From assembly GCA_024710405.1 (NCBI GenBank), contig JANJUV010000012.1, positions 30,437 to 94,436 of the forward strand: DNA of 64,000 nt, read 5' to 3'. The notes under the pieces are model-generated. The model made no database searches, was not told where the DNA came from, and saw only the letters and a program-made list of their open reading frames with translations. Shown here in pieces: positions 7,727-18,200 of the stretch (positions are counted from its first letter, which is position 1; each line of letters begins with the position of its first letter). This DNA comes from Bacteroidales bacterium (GTDB lineage Bacteria; Bacteroidota; Bacteroidia; Bacteroidales; F082). The position numbers were made by a program, and so were the translations under genes.

Positions 7727-9715
7727 TTGGCACACAACAGCAGACATAAGCAATTGGTTTTCACGGTAAAAGATCGTTGTCGGGTGTGTTTCACCTGTGT
7801 GCGTGAATGCCCCGTGAAAGCCATACGCATCATCAACGGCCAGGCCGAGGTGATCAGCGAAAGGTGCATTGGCTGCGGCAATTGTGTGCGTGTTTGTCGT
7901 CAGGATGCCAAAACATACCTCAGACAAACAACAGAAGTACTGGAACTACTTAAAGGAAATCAGCGCGTTGCTGCCTGCATAGCTCCCAGTTTTCCGGCCG
8001 AATTTACCGAGATAGCCGATTACAGGGTTTTTGTCGGAATGGTAAAAGCATTAGGATTCGATCTGGTGACAGAGGTTGCCTTCGGAGCCGATATGGTTGC
8101 CCTCGAATACCGAAAGCTGCATCAGGAAAATCCCGACAGAAGTATCATTACATCCGATTGTCCGGCCATTGTGTTTTATGTGGAACACTACCAACCCGAA
8201 CTTGTCGAACACCTTGCTCCGGTGGTTTCGCCCATGGTGGCCGCTTCTCGGGTGCTGAAAGAAAAGTATGGCGACGACCTCAGAATTGTGTTCATGGGGC
8301 CATGCGTAGCCAAAAAAGCCGAGTCGGACGAAATCGAATACATGCTCACCTTTACTGAATTGAGGGAATTGTTCAAAGAAAAGAACATTGAACCCGATAC
8401 AGACAGAGCTGCCGAATTCGATCCTCCCCATGCCGCCAAAGGAGCCATTTTCCCGGTAAGCCACGGTCTGTTGCAAAATATGGAGATTGAAGACGATATC
8501 ACCAAAGGCGACGTGATTGTTGCTGAAGGACGTATCAACATCAAAGATGCACTGAACGAATTTGCACAGGGAGGGCTGACAACACGGCACCTTGAACTGC
8601 TGTGTTGCGAAGGATGCATCATGGGGCCAGGCATGTCGCAGGAAGGAAAAAAATATATGCGTCGCGCCTGCATTTCAAAATATGTGGCCGAAAAAACAGA
8701 AGGACTGGATGTTGAAAACTGGGAAAAAGAAGTTGAAGCCTTCAGAGGGCTCGACTATTCCACCTCTTTTCAGCCGATGGACCGGAGAAACCAGACACCT
8801 TCGACAACAAAAATTGCAGAAGTGCTGCATTCAATGGGGAAACACAGTGCTCTGGATTACCTCGACTGTGGTGCCTGCGGCTACGACAGCTGTATCGAGC
8901 ATGCTATCGCTGTGGTGCAGGGACTGGCCGAAAACGAAATGTGCCTCCCCTACACCATCGAAAAACTTCATCAGTCGGTCGAAAACCTCAATATGTCGAA
9001 CAGCGAGCTGGCCACCGCACGCGAAGCACTGAAACAGTCTGAAAAACTTGCCCACATGGGCCAGCTTTCGGCTGGAATAGCACACGAACTTAACAACCCA
9101 CTGGGTGTGATTACAATGTACAGCAATCTGCTACTCGACGATGTGAAAGACGAAGTCATGCGTAATGACCTCAACCTGATAGTGGAGCAAGCCGACCGCT
9201 GCCGCAAAATCGTTGGCGGACTGCTGAATTTCGCCCGGAAAAATCAGGTCAGGCTCAGCGAAACAGACCTGGACAAGTTTATCAACAGAAGTGTGCAATC
9301 CATTGTTCTTCCCGAAAACGTTCAGGTTAGTATAAACGTTGACATGGACGATCCCTTTGTTTTTATGGATGCCGACCAGATGATGCAGGTGGTAACCAAC
9401 CTCGAAAAAAACGCTGTGGAGGCCATGCCTGAGGGAGGATTGCTTACTGTCAGCATCAGAGAAGCAGGTAAGGAAGAGGTCGAAATACTCATCAGCGACA
9501 CAGGAACAGGCATTTCTGAAGAAAACATGGATAAGATTTTTACCCCGTTTTTCACGACCAAAGAAGTGGGAAAAGGCACTGGACTTGGACTTCCGCTTTG
9601 TTACGGTATCGTGAAAATGCACAAAGGCAAAATAACACTCAACTCAAACGATAATCCCGGGAAAGGCCCCACAGGCACTACCTTTATCATTAGACTACCC
9701 CGTAACCCCCAATAA
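7727..9715 (+). CDS. hydrogenase-like H2/redox sensor fused to a histidine kinase
   Basis: A 662-residue fusion. Residues 18-57 hold two [4Fe-4S] motifs (Cys18/21/24/28 and Cys47/50/53/57). Residues 80-345 are an [FeFe]-hydrogenase H-cluster domain with TSDCP (Cys145), GPCVAKK (Cys193) and CCEGCIMGPG (Cys293, Cys297), so all four cluster cysteines are present although the motifs differ from HydA. Residues 381-406 form a CGACGYDSC...C iron-sulfur site. A HisKA domain follows with His453 in GIAHELNNP, then a HATPase domain with NLEKNAVEA and DTGTGIS. No PAS domain is seen. The only start fitting the family's N-terminus is TTG 7727; no ATG is available. It probably senses H2 or cluster redox state and phosphorylates the receivers encoded next to it. 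Confidence 0.85.
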   Translation: MAHNSRHKQLVFTVKDRCRVCFTCVRECPVKAIRIINGQAEVISERCIGCGNCVRVCRQDAKTYLRQTTEVLELLKGNQRVAACIAPSFPAEFTEIADYRVFVGMVKALGFDLVTEVAFGADMVALEYRKLHQENPDRSIITSDCPAIVFYVEHYQPELVEHLAPVVSPMVAASRVLKEKYGDDLRIVFMGPCVAKKAESDEIEYMLTFTELRELFKEKNIEPDTDRAAEFDPPHAAKGAIFPVSHGLLQNMEIEDDITKGDVIVAEGRINIKDALNEFAQGGLTTRHLELLCCEGCIMGPGMSQEGKKYMRRACISKYVAEKTEGLDVENWEKEVEAFRGLDYSTSFQPMDRRNQTPSTTKIAEVLHSMGKHSALDYLDCGACGYDSCIEHAIAVVQGLAENEMCLPYTIEKLHQSVENLNMSNSELATAREALKQSEKLAHMGQLSAGIAHELNNPLGVITMYSNLLLDDVKDEVMRNDLNLIVEQADRCRKIVGGLLNFARKNQVRLSETDLDKFINRSVQSIVLPENVQVSINVDMDDPFVFMDADQMMQVVTNLEKNAVEAMPEGGLLTVSIREAGKEEVEILISDTGTGISEENMDKIFTPFFTTKEVGKGTGLGLPLCYGIVKMHKGKITLNSNDNPGKGPTGTTFIIRLPRNPQ

Positions 9716-9740
9716 AAGAATCTCTTAAAATGAATTTAAT

Positions 9741-10136
9741 ATGAGCAACGAAAAGAAATTAGTACTGCTGGTGGATGATGATCCAGACTATCTGTTCCAA
9801 TTGGAAATGATGGTAAAAAACCTGGGATTCAGGGTAAAAACCGCTGAAAGCCAGGCCGAAGGAGAATCAGTGCTGGACACTCTTAAACCCGATCTTGCCA
9901 TCTTCGACCTGATGATGGAAAACGAAGACAGCGGCTTTATACTTTCGTACAAAGCAAAACGCAAATACCCCGATCTGCCCATCATTATTGCTACCGCAGC
10001 TACGGCCGAAACAGGATTCACCTTCGACCTCTACAACGAAAATGATAAGGCATGGATCAAAGCCGATCTTTACCTTGAAAAAGGTATCCGGCCCGACCAG
10101 CTACACCGTGAGATCAACAAGCTGTTGAAGCTTTAA
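9741..10136 (+). CDS. stand-alone response regulator receiver
   Basis: A 131-residue single receiver domain with acidic residues 12-14, phospho-acceptor Asp56 in AIFDLMM, and Lys in LYLEKG. The stretch after Asp56 (MMENEDSGF) resembles the receiver at 2978, suggesting the two are paralogues, but this one has no internal duplication. It starts 25 bases after the sensor kinase gene, so it is the most likely direct phosphate acceptor. There is no output domain. Confidence 0.87.
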   Translation: MSNEKKLVLLVDDDPDYLFQLEMMVKNLGFRVKTAESQAEGESVLDTLKPDLAIFDLMMENEDSGFILSYKAKRKYPDLPIIIATAATAETGFTFDLYNENDKAWIKADLYLEKGIRPDQLHREINKLLKL

Positions 10137-10139
10137 TCG

Positions 10140-10147
10140 TATCTTTG
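10140..10147 (+). promoter_or_regulatory. possible internal -7 box
   Basis: TATCTTTG lies 22 bases before the ATG at 10170 and fits TAnnTTTG. No TTTG is found at the normal distance, so this may only be a secondary promoter within the operon. Confidence 0.35.
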
Positions 10148-10169
10148 CAAGCCAATTAAACAACAATCC

Positions 10170-11291
10170 ATGGCTACCCTTAACGTTTTGGTGGTTGATG
10201 ATGAACCGGGCATCCGCTCGGGGATCAACAGAATACTTTCCAACTACAGTGTTGGTTATCCGTTTATGGATGAAGATTTCGATTTTCACCTGATCGATGC
10301 CGAAACCGGCGAAATAGCCATCGACATACTGAACAGTCAGGCAGTTGATGTGGTGCTGCTCGACAATAAATTGCCCGGAATGGACGGGATTGAGGTGCTT
10401 GAATACATCAACAAACAGCAAATTGATGTGGCAGTGATGATGATCACTTCGTTTGCCTCCCTCGATCTGGCCATTAAAGCCACCCGCAACGGAGCCTACA
10501 ACTTCATGCCCAAGCCATTTACACCTCAGGAGTTGAGGGCTTCCATAGAAAATGTGGCCAAACACCTCTTCCTGAAGCGTATGACCCGAAAAATGCAGGA
10601 AGAAGGCAAACAAATACGCTTTCAGTTCCTTTCGGTACTGTCACATGAACTCAAATCGCCCCTGAATGCCGTTGAAGGTTATCTGAAAATGATTCAGGAA
10701 AGACAATTTGGCGACAAAGTGGAAGAGTACGATAAAATGATCGAACGATCACTTGCACGCCTCAAAGGCATGCGCAACCTGATCATGGACCTGCTCGACC
10801 TCACCAAAATTGAATCAGGTAAAAAACAGCGCAAACTCCGCGAAACCGACCTGTCTGAAGTAGCCAAAATGGCCATCGACACCATGGAACCATACTCCAT
10901 CCAGCGCGCTGTTAAAGTGAAACTTATCACCGATGGTAACACAAGCCTGCTTGCTGATCCCGATGAGATGGAAATCATTTTCAATAACTTGGTTTCCAAT
11001 GCAGTGAAATACAACAGAGACGGAGGAAAAGTGGAAGTGAAACTTCAGGGACAAGCCACTTCTGTGGTGATCAGAGTCACCGACACCGGAATTGGGATGA
11101 GCAAAGAAGACCTGGAAACCATTTTTCAGGATTTCGTAAGGATCAAAAGCAACAAAACCCGCGACATCACCGGCAGCGGACTCGGGTTGACCATCATGAA
11201 GAAAATGGTTGACCAATATAACGGACATATAGAAGTTGAAAGCGAACCCGACAAAGGATCAATATTTACGGTGACACTACCACGACTTTAA
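10170..11291 (+). CDS. receiver-histidine kinase hybrid
   Basis: A 373-residue protein with an N-terminal receiver (acidic pair at 10-12, Asp65 in VVLLDNKLPGMDG, Lys115 in MPKPF) and a C-terminal kinase: His159 in FLSVLSHELKSPLNA, N-box NNLVSNAVKYN, and the G-boxes DTGIGMS and GSGLGLT. There are no membrane segments, so it is cytoplasmic. The receiver-first order suggests that phosphorylation by the upstream sensor modulates a second kinase, giving a relay. It sits between the hydrogenase genes and the maturases, 19 bases before hydG. Confidence 0.88.
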   Translation: MATLNVLVVDDEPGIRSGINRILSNYSVGYPFMDEDFDFHLIDAETGEIAIDILNSQAVDVVLLDNKLPGMDGIEVLEYINKQQIDVAVMMITSFASLDLAIKATRNGAYNFMPKPFTPQELRASIENVAKHLFLKRMTRKMQEEGKQIRFQFLSVLSHELKSPLNAVEGYLKMIQERQFGDKVEEYDKMIERSLARLKGMRNLIMDLLDLTKIESGKKQRKLRETDLSEVAKMAIDTMEPYSIQRAVKVKLITDGNTSLLADPDEMEIIFNNLVSNAVKYNRDGGKVEVKLQGQATSVVIRVTDTGIGMSKEDLETIFQDFVRIKSNKTRDITGSGLGLTIMKKMVDQYNGHIEVESEPDKGSIFTVTLPRL

Positions 11292-11310
11292 ACGCTAATG
11301 AACAAACAAC

Positions 11311-12735
11311 GTGAAATTTACACCGGAAACATACAAACTGCCCGATATCTCGATGCAGCCCTTCATCGACGATGAAGAAATAGATGATATACTTAAAAAT
11401 GCCAAACCCAACCGGGAACAAGTGTTGGCTGTCATTGACAAATCTCTGAACAAAAACAGGCTGAGCCTGCACGATACCGCTCTGCTGCTCAATACCGAAG
11501 ACCCTGAACTTGTTGAACTGATCAAAGACGGGGCCCGAAAACTGAAAGAAAAAGTGTATGGCAAGCGCATCGTGCTGTTCGCCCCCCTTTATGTCGGAAA
11601 TTATTGCTCGAACAATTGCCGCTATTGCGGTTTTAAAGCGTCCAACAAAAACGCACTGCGTAAAACACTCACTAAAGAGGAATTGATCGAAAATGTGAAA
11701 GCGCTTGAGGAACACGGTCAGAAAAGGCTGATTCTTGTTTTTGGCGAGCACAGGGTTTATTCGGCTGACTTTATTGCCGATACCGTCAAAACTGTTTATG
11801 GCGTGAAGAAAGATCATGGCGAAATACGGAGGGTCAATATCAACGCAGCACCCTTCGACATTGAGGGATTCAAAATCGTGAAGGAATCCGGGATCGGCAC
11901 TTATCAGGTTTTTCAGGAAACATACCACCACCCAACCTATACCACATGCCACACTTCAGGCCGTAAGTCAGATTACGACTACAGGCTCACTGCACTCGAC
12001 AGAGCCATGGAAGCCGGAATAGATGATGTGGGTATCGGAGCTTTGTTTGGATTGTACGATTACAAATTTGAAGTAATGGGACTGATCAGGCATGTTAACC
12101 ATCTGGAAGCATGCTATCAGATTGGACCACACACCATTTCCTTTCCGCGCATTCAGGATGCATCGGAATATGATCTCGATGACAAATATGCCGTAACCGA
12201 TGAACAGTTTACCAAACTGGTTGCTATTCTGCGCCTGGCTGTTCCGTACACCGGACTGATCCTTACCGCAAGAGAATCACGACAGGTGCGCGACGAGGTG
12301 CTTGCCTTCGGCTGCTCGCAAATCGATGCCGGCACCAAACTCGAGATCGGTGCCTATGCCGAAAACCCGGGTGTGGATCAGAACCTGAACAAGGAACAAT
12401 TCAAAATTAATGACGACCGCACACTGAACGAAGTTATAGACGAACTGCTGGACGGCGATTATCTTCCTTCCTTCTGCACCGCCTGCTACAGAAAGGGTCG
12501 CACAGGTCAGCATTTCATGGAATTCAGCGTCCCGGGCTTTATCAAAAAATTCTGCACACCTAACGCCCTCCTCACCCTCGCTGAATACATCGTGGATTAC
12601 GCCAGTCCGGCCACAGCCGAAAAAGGTTGGAAAGTAATCGAACGAAACCTGAAACAAATGGATGAGGTTTATCACGACAAGGTGAAGGAACGTATTGAAA
12701 GAATCCAAGCCGGCGAACGCGACCTCTATTTCTGA
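11311..12735 (+). CDS. hydG: H-cluster maturase HydG (radical SAM tyrosine lyase)
   Basis: A 474-residue radical SAM enzyme that cleaves tyrosine to supply the CO and CN ligands of the hydrogenase H-cluster. The radical SAM motif CSNNCRYC gives Cys99, Cys103 and Cys106. The HydG-specific second cluster motif is at the C-terminus: CTACYRKG followed after about 20 residues by KKFC (CX2C...C), which separates HydG from ThiH. The start is a GTG at 11311; it keeps the usual N-terminal length, and the ATG at 11298 is out of frame. Confidence 0.95.
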   Translation: MKFTPETYKLPDISMQPFIDDEEIDDILKNAKPNREQVLAVIDKSLNKNRLSLHDTALLLNTEDPELVELIKDGARKLKEKVYGKRIVLFAPLYVGNYCSNNCRYCGFKASNKNALRKTLTKEELIENVKALEEHGQKRLILVFGEHRVYSADFIADTVKTVYGVKKDHGEIRRVNINAAPFDIEGFKIVKESGIGTYQVFQETYHHPTYTTCHTSGRKSDYDYRLTALDRAMEAGIDDVGIGALFGLYDYKFEVMGLIRHVNHLEACYQIGPHTISFPRIQDASEYDLDDKYAVTDEQFTKLVAILRLAVPYTGLILTARESRQVRDEVLAFGCSQIDAGTKLEIGAYAENPGVDQNLNKEQFKINDDRTLNEVIDELLDGDYLPSFCTACYRKGRTGQHFMEFSVPGFIKKFCTPNALLTLAEYIVDYASPATAEKGWKVIERNLKQMDEVYHDKVKERIERIQAGERDLYF

Positions 12736-12758
12736 TCATACATAAACAACCTACCAAA

Positions 12759-13970
12759 ATGACTGCCAAAGGAAGAGACCTGAAACCACATATAGGAATT
12801 TTTGGCCGACGTAACAACGGAAAAAGCTCCATCATAAACTTAATTGTAAATCAGGAAGTGGCCATCGTGTCCGATAAACCCGGCACTACCACCGACCCTG
12901 TTCGTAAATCCATCGAAATTTTCGGCATCGGCCCTGCCATTATAGTGGACACAGCAGGAATCGACGATTCGGGCGAACTGGGCGAAAAAAGAATAGCCAA
13001 AACTTACGAGGCACTCAAAACCATCGATTGTGCCATATTGGTCATCGTAAACAATGAGTTTGGTTTTTACGAAATTGAACTGATCAAAAAATTTGTGGAA
13101 TTCAACATTCCCTATATCATACTGCACAACAAATCAGACCTGAAGCCGCTCAATCCGTTGACCACTGAAAAAATCAGGCAGTATTCAAAGGCAGCCCTGC
13201 TTGATTTCACCACGCAAAACAACAGCAACCTGCCCCAACTGATCGAATTGTTGCGCAAAACCATCCCCGAAACAACTTATCAAAAACCATCACTGCTCGG
13301 AGGCGTGGTCAGGCCCGATGAAGTAGTGCTGCTGGTTACCCCGATTGATTCGGAAGCACCCGACGGACGTATGATATTACCTCAGGTAATGGCCATCAGG
13401 GATGTGCTTGACAATGATTGTATATGTGTTGTGCTGAAAGAAACCCACCTGAAACAATATTTCGATCAGCAGATGCCCAAACCGCAGCTAGTGATCACTG
13501 ACAGTCAGGCTTTTGCTTTTGTCAACAGCATCGTGCCTGCCGATGTTCCATTAACAAGTTTCAGCATCGTTTTTGCCCGTCTGCGCGGCGATTTCGAACA
13601 CTACAAGGCCGGTACACCGGCCCTCAGCAGGCTGAATGACGGCGACAAGGTTCTAATCCTTGAATCATGTACACATCAGGTCAGTTGCGAAGACATTGGC
13701 AGGCATAAACTGCCCCGCTGGATCAGGGAATTCACTGGAAAAAACATTGAATTTGAAATTGTCGCAGGCCTGAGCGGCATCATCGACATGCACCAATACA
13801 GTCTGGTAATTCAATGCGGAGGTTGTGTGGTCACGCGCAAGCAACTCATTAACAGACTGAAACCTGCTGTTGATGCCGATATTCCCGTAAGCAACTATGG
13901 CATGGCCATAGCATGGATGAACGGCATTTTCGACCGGGTAATGGCACCATTTAACTCTTTGGAAAAATGA
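12759..13970 (+). CDS. hydF: H-cluster maturation GTPase HydF
   Basis: A 403-residue scaffold GTPase on which the binuclear subcluster is assembled before transfer to HydA. The GTPase part has the P-loop GRRNNGKSS (about 16-24), the switch DTAGIDDSG and NKSD. The C-terminal cluster-binding part shows CTH (about 301-303 of the protein), then 45 residues, then QCGGC. In the family this second motif is usually HCxxC; here the histidine is replaced by glutamine. The last four bases overlap the start of hydE. Confidence 0.95.
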   Translation: MTAKGRDLKPHIGIFGRRNNGKSSIINLIVNQEVAIVSDKPGTTTDPVRKSIEIFGIGPAIIVDTAGIDDSGELGEKRIAKTYEALKTIDCAILVIVNNEFGFYEIELIKKFVEFNIPYIILHNKSDLKPLNPLTTEKIRQYSKAALLDFTTQNNSNLPQLIELLRKTIPETTYQKPSLLGGVVRPDEVVLLVTPIDSEAPDGRMILPQVMAIRDVLDNDCICVVLKETHLKQYFDQQMPKPQLVITDSQAFAFVNSIVPADVPLTSFSIVFARLRGDFEHYKAGTPALSRLNDGDKVLILESCTHQVSCEDIGRHKLPRWIREFTGKNIEFEIVAGLSGIIDMHQYSLVIQCGGCVVTRKQLINRLKPAVDADIPVSNYGMAIAWMNGIFDRVMAPFNSLEK

Positions 13971-15055
13971 CAGGAGCTTTATCTGATCTGCTGAACAACA
14001 AACCTCTTGCTAAAGAACATTTGGTTCAACTACTCGGAATCACCAATCAGGAAGAGCATGAAGCATTACTGCATCACGGCCTGAACACCAAAGCTGCCTC
14101 AGTAGGCAGAATTGTTTACCTGCGCGGACTCATTGAACTTACAAATAAATGCGCCAAAAACTGTTTTTATTGTGGCATCAGGGCCGGAAACGACACCATT
14201 GAACGGTATTTTCTGAGCGATGAAGATGTGTTGCAGGCCGCAGAATTTGCCTACAAAAATCAGTTTGGCTCTTTGGTTATCCAAACAGGTGAGCTTTCAG
14301 GACCCATCTTTGCAGCACAGATCGAGCGGCTGCTGAAATTGATTCACCGCCACACAAACAACGAACTCACGATCACCCTGTCGTGCGGCGAACAAAGCCA
14401 AGAGGTGTATCAACGATGGAAAGAAGCCGGTGCATCAAGGTACCTCCTCCGCATTGAGGCTTCAAACAGAAAACTTTACGAATTCATTCACCCGGCCGAT
14501 GGCAACCATGACTACGACACACGAATCAAAGGGCTTGAAGACCTAAAAAAATGCGGATATCAGGTTGGCACAGGAGTAATGATCGGCTTGCCCGGACAAA
14601 CACTCGAAGACCTGGCAGACGACCTGTTGTTTTTTTTCAAAATGGACATCGACATGGTGGGCATGGGGCCCTACCTGGAACATGCCGACACCCCGATGTT
14701 TGACCAAAGAAACCTCTTGCTGCCGGCGAGTGAAAGATTCCTGCTCAGCCTCCGCATGATTGCCCTGCTGCGGATCATGATGCCCTACATCAACATTGCG
14801 GCATCCACTGCCCTCGAAACCATCAACCCATTAGGCCGCCAAATGGGAATTCTGGCCGGAGCCAATGTCGTTATGCCCAACCTGACTCCGGTAACCGATA
14901 GAAAAAAATACCTGCTCTACAACAACAAACCCAATCTCGACAAAGACGCTTCACTGAGCACCGCCACCCTGAACGACGTGCTGAGCTCAATAGGTGAAAC
15001 GATCGGATACGGCCGGGCGGGCGACTCAATCCACTTTTCTCACCGGCAGGCGTAA
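13967..15055 (+). CDS. hydE: H-cluster maturase HydE (radical SAM)
   Basis: A 362-residue radical SAM protein with CAKNCFYC (Cys62, Cys66, Cys69), needed for assembly of the dithiomethylamine-bridged diiron unit. The sequence GIRAGN after the motif and the conserved GTGVMIGLPGQT core agree with HydE rather than BioB. It overlaps hydF by four bases, which couples translation of the pair. It is the last gene of the hydrogenase island. Confidence 0.94.
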   Translation: MTGALSDLLNNKPLAKEHLVQLLGITNQEEHEALLHHGLNTKAASVGRIVYLRGLIELTNKCAKNCFYCGIRAGNDTIERYFLSDEDVLQAAEFAYKNQFGSLVIQTGELSGPIFAAQIERLLKLIHRHTNNELTITLSCGEQSQEVYQRWKEAGASRYLLRIEASNRKLYEFIHPADGNHDYDTRIKGLEDLKKCGYQVGTGVMIGLPGQTLEDLADDLLFFFKMDIDMVGMGPYLEHADTPMFDQRNLLLPASERFLLSLRMIALLRIMMPYINIAASTALETINPLGRQMGILAGANVVMPNLTPVTDRKKYLLYNNKPNLDKDASLSTATLNDVLSSIGETIGYGRAGDSIHFSHRQA

Positions 15056-15112
15056 TCCATATTTAGGCTATAACCAAGCGAGGATACAGGAATCTGCAGA
15101 TCCGAAACAAGC

Positions 15113-15144
15113 ACAGTCAATGCTTCATTGATTCTGTAATTTTT
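15113..15144 (+). terminator. possible terminator after hydE
   Basis: A hairpin can form between ACAGTCAATG (15113-15122) and CATTGATTCTGT (15126-15137) with a two-T bulge and a three-base loop, followed by AATTTTT. It is imperfect but is the only hairpin with a T run between the island and the next gene. Confidence 0.4.
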
Positions 15145-15280
15145 GCTGCAGTGCAACCTTGCTCATGCAGAGGTTGTCATACAACATAGCAGTTGTTTTA
15201 AGAAAAATTAACAGCGTTTAAAAAAATAGTATTTTTATCCAGTTTTTTCAATCAAACAACCGTCTGAATCAGAACCCAAC

Positions 15281-18200
15281 ATGAAAAGAAAACTTACCAT
15301 TCTCCTCCTGGCATTGCTGGGAATTTCGTTTGCAGGAATCAACTGGCTGATCAGTGATGATGCCAAAACCGAACGTGAACGCCGTAACATGGTTGACACC
15401 CGTGTGGACAACAACGGCTATTACAAACGACTCGCCAAAAAAGGCCTCTACACTTTAAATCCTGAAGTAAAAGTCGAACCTGCAATTTATACAGGAAGTA
15501 AAATCCGCGCATTTTCGGTGACAACCGATGACTCACCCGATATTCCGGTTACAACGATAAACTCCACACAAAGTGAGAACTCTGTGTTTATCAATCCTAA
15601 TGATCCGGACAATGTGGTGAATTCAAACAACTCCACCCAAAATCCGGTTGGAAACCTTTATGGTGCCAACGACCTGTATTCATTCGACGCTTCGCAGACC
15701 TGGCTGGGCAAGGTACAGGGTGCAGGTGGTTCCAATTCAGGCGACCCGGCAGTGGTCATCGGCTGGAACGGAAGATGGTATATCAACTATATTTCCAATC
15801 CAGGAGGTCAGGGTGTTGCATACTCTGACAATCAGGGAGAAACCTGGACACCGGTAACCATTTCTCCAAACCCCGGACAATTGGCCGACAAGAACCACTT
15901 TTGGATCGACAACAGTCAATCAAGTCCATACGAAGGACATCTGTACAATGCCTGGACAGACTTTGGTGGACCCAACGACATGGAAGTTGTCATTTCCCGA
16001 TCAACGGACGATGGCCTCACCTGGTCGACTCGTCAGAGCATCAGCAATGCCATCAATGCCGGCAGCCACAACCAGGGCGTGCATATTCAAACAGGCCCGA
16101 ACGGCGAAGTGTATGCCGCATGGGCAGTTTATGACGGCTGGCCGACTGATGAATCCGCCATCGGCTTTGCCAAATCACTTGATGGTGGCGCCACCTGGCA
16201 GCCCGCTACTCGTGTCATCACCAATATCAGAGGTATCCGGACAACCACTACCTCGAAAAATATGCGCGTGAATTCTTTCCCGGTAATGGCCGTCGATATT
16301 TCGGGCGGAGCCAATAACGGAACGATCTATATGGTCTGGACAAATATTGGAGTTCCAGGCATCAACATCAACGAAAGCATTGATGTGTACATGGTTAAAT
16401 CAACAGATCAGGGAGCTACATGGTCAACACCTGTACGTGTGAATCAGGATCCATACGGTCAGGGCAAACAGCATTATTTCCCCTGGATTACCTGCGACCC
16501 CGAAAACGGTGTGCTCAGCGTAATTTTCTACGACGACCGGAATGTTTCTTCAGCCCAGTGTGAAGTATTTTGCGCCAACAGCGATGATGGCGGCGAAACA
16601 TGGGAAGACTTTAAGGTCTCAGACGTAGCCTTCACACCAGCTCCTATCCCCGGACTTGCCGGCGGATATATGGGCGATTATCTGGGCATTGCCGCAAGAG
16701 GCGGAAAAGTGTATCCCGTATGGACAGACAACCGCAGTGGAGTTACCATGACCTATTGCTCTCCTTACGAAACAAATCCCCTCAATCGCCCACGCGACCT
16801 TGTTGCTGTGGTTGAATTTGAAACCGGTGCTACTGACCTCGACTGGACTTTTGAAACATCACCGGGTTTCCTCAATTTCAACATCTATCGCGATAATGTG
16901 CTGATTGCCACTACAACAGAAAACACTTACACCGATCAATTGCCCGATTACGGATATTTTGACTACAAGGTTACTGCTTACTATGAAGGCGAACTCGAAA
17001 GCGGTGCCTCTGCCGTAAGTGTGCAATGGGGCGATGCTCAGATCAGTTATGGCCCTCTAACTGTGAAACAGTACCTTATGCCGGATTCAACTGCCCAGCA
17101 ATTTGTTCTGGTAAACAATGAAGGACAATTACCCATGGACTTTACCGTTGCTTCAGAAATCATACTGAACAAACAGGTAAATGATTATTGTGATGCCTCA
17201 GGCGGTGGTGATGAGTTTATATCCCGGGTTACATTCGGCAATGTTGATAATGCCTCAGGTAGCTCCGGCTATGCAGACTATACCACATTCAGCGAAGTGG
17301 TTATGCCCGGACAACCGCTTGAAGTAGTAATCCAGAACGGAAATCCTTACTCAGGCGATCAGGTAGGTGTTTGGGTGGATTGGAATCAGGACGGCGAATT
17401 CAACGATGAACCCGTCACTGTTGAAGGCACACCCGGCCTAGGACCCTACACTGCCATCATCAACCCGCCCTTTACTGCAGTACCCGGCCCAACCCGAATG
17501 CGTGTCCGGTTAACCTATACTGGCAGTGTTCAACCTTGTGGAACTACTCAATATGGTGAAGTTGAGGACTATTCGTTGTATGTGGTAAGTTGGCTTACCT
17601 ACACACCAACTTCCGGAACTATTGCCCCAGGCGCTTCTGACACCCTCTTCCTCAATTTCAATGCAACCGACCTCGAAATGGGCGATTATTTTGCCAATAT
17701 CTTCATCAACAGCAACGACCCTGATAATGGCTCTGTAACAATACCCGTTCATTTAAGGGTTACTGACCTGCAGATCACAGCCGTGGCTGATACCAATGCA
17801 GCTTGCTCAGGAAGTCCTGTTGCCCTCAATGCTGAGGTTTCGGGCGGCTCGGGTGAATATACTTTCTACTGGAAAAATATGGCCGGTGACATCATCTCCA
17901 ACGAACAAAATTCAACCCTGTATCCAACATTGACAGATAGCTACACCGCATATGTTTCCGACGGAACTGACACCATGCCTTCAAATCCTGTCGAAGTTAC
18001 CGTTTATGAGCTTCCGTTGGTTGATGTCGGCGCTGATATAGTTATTTGCGGAGGCGACAACCACACCTTTGATGCCGGAAACGAAGGAGCTGTATTCTTG
18101 TGGTCGAACGGTGCAACAACCCAGACCATAGCAGTGGATTCAACCGGACTGGGTTATGGGGTGCATACCTTCTGGGTAAATGTAACCAACGAAAACAATT

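Noticed and set aside
7721..7730. TATTTTGG just before the sensor-kinase start as a promoter
   Set aside because: It lacks one base of the TAnnTTTG pattern and overlaps the TTG start; the gene lies 17 bases after hydA and is more likely read from the operon promoter.
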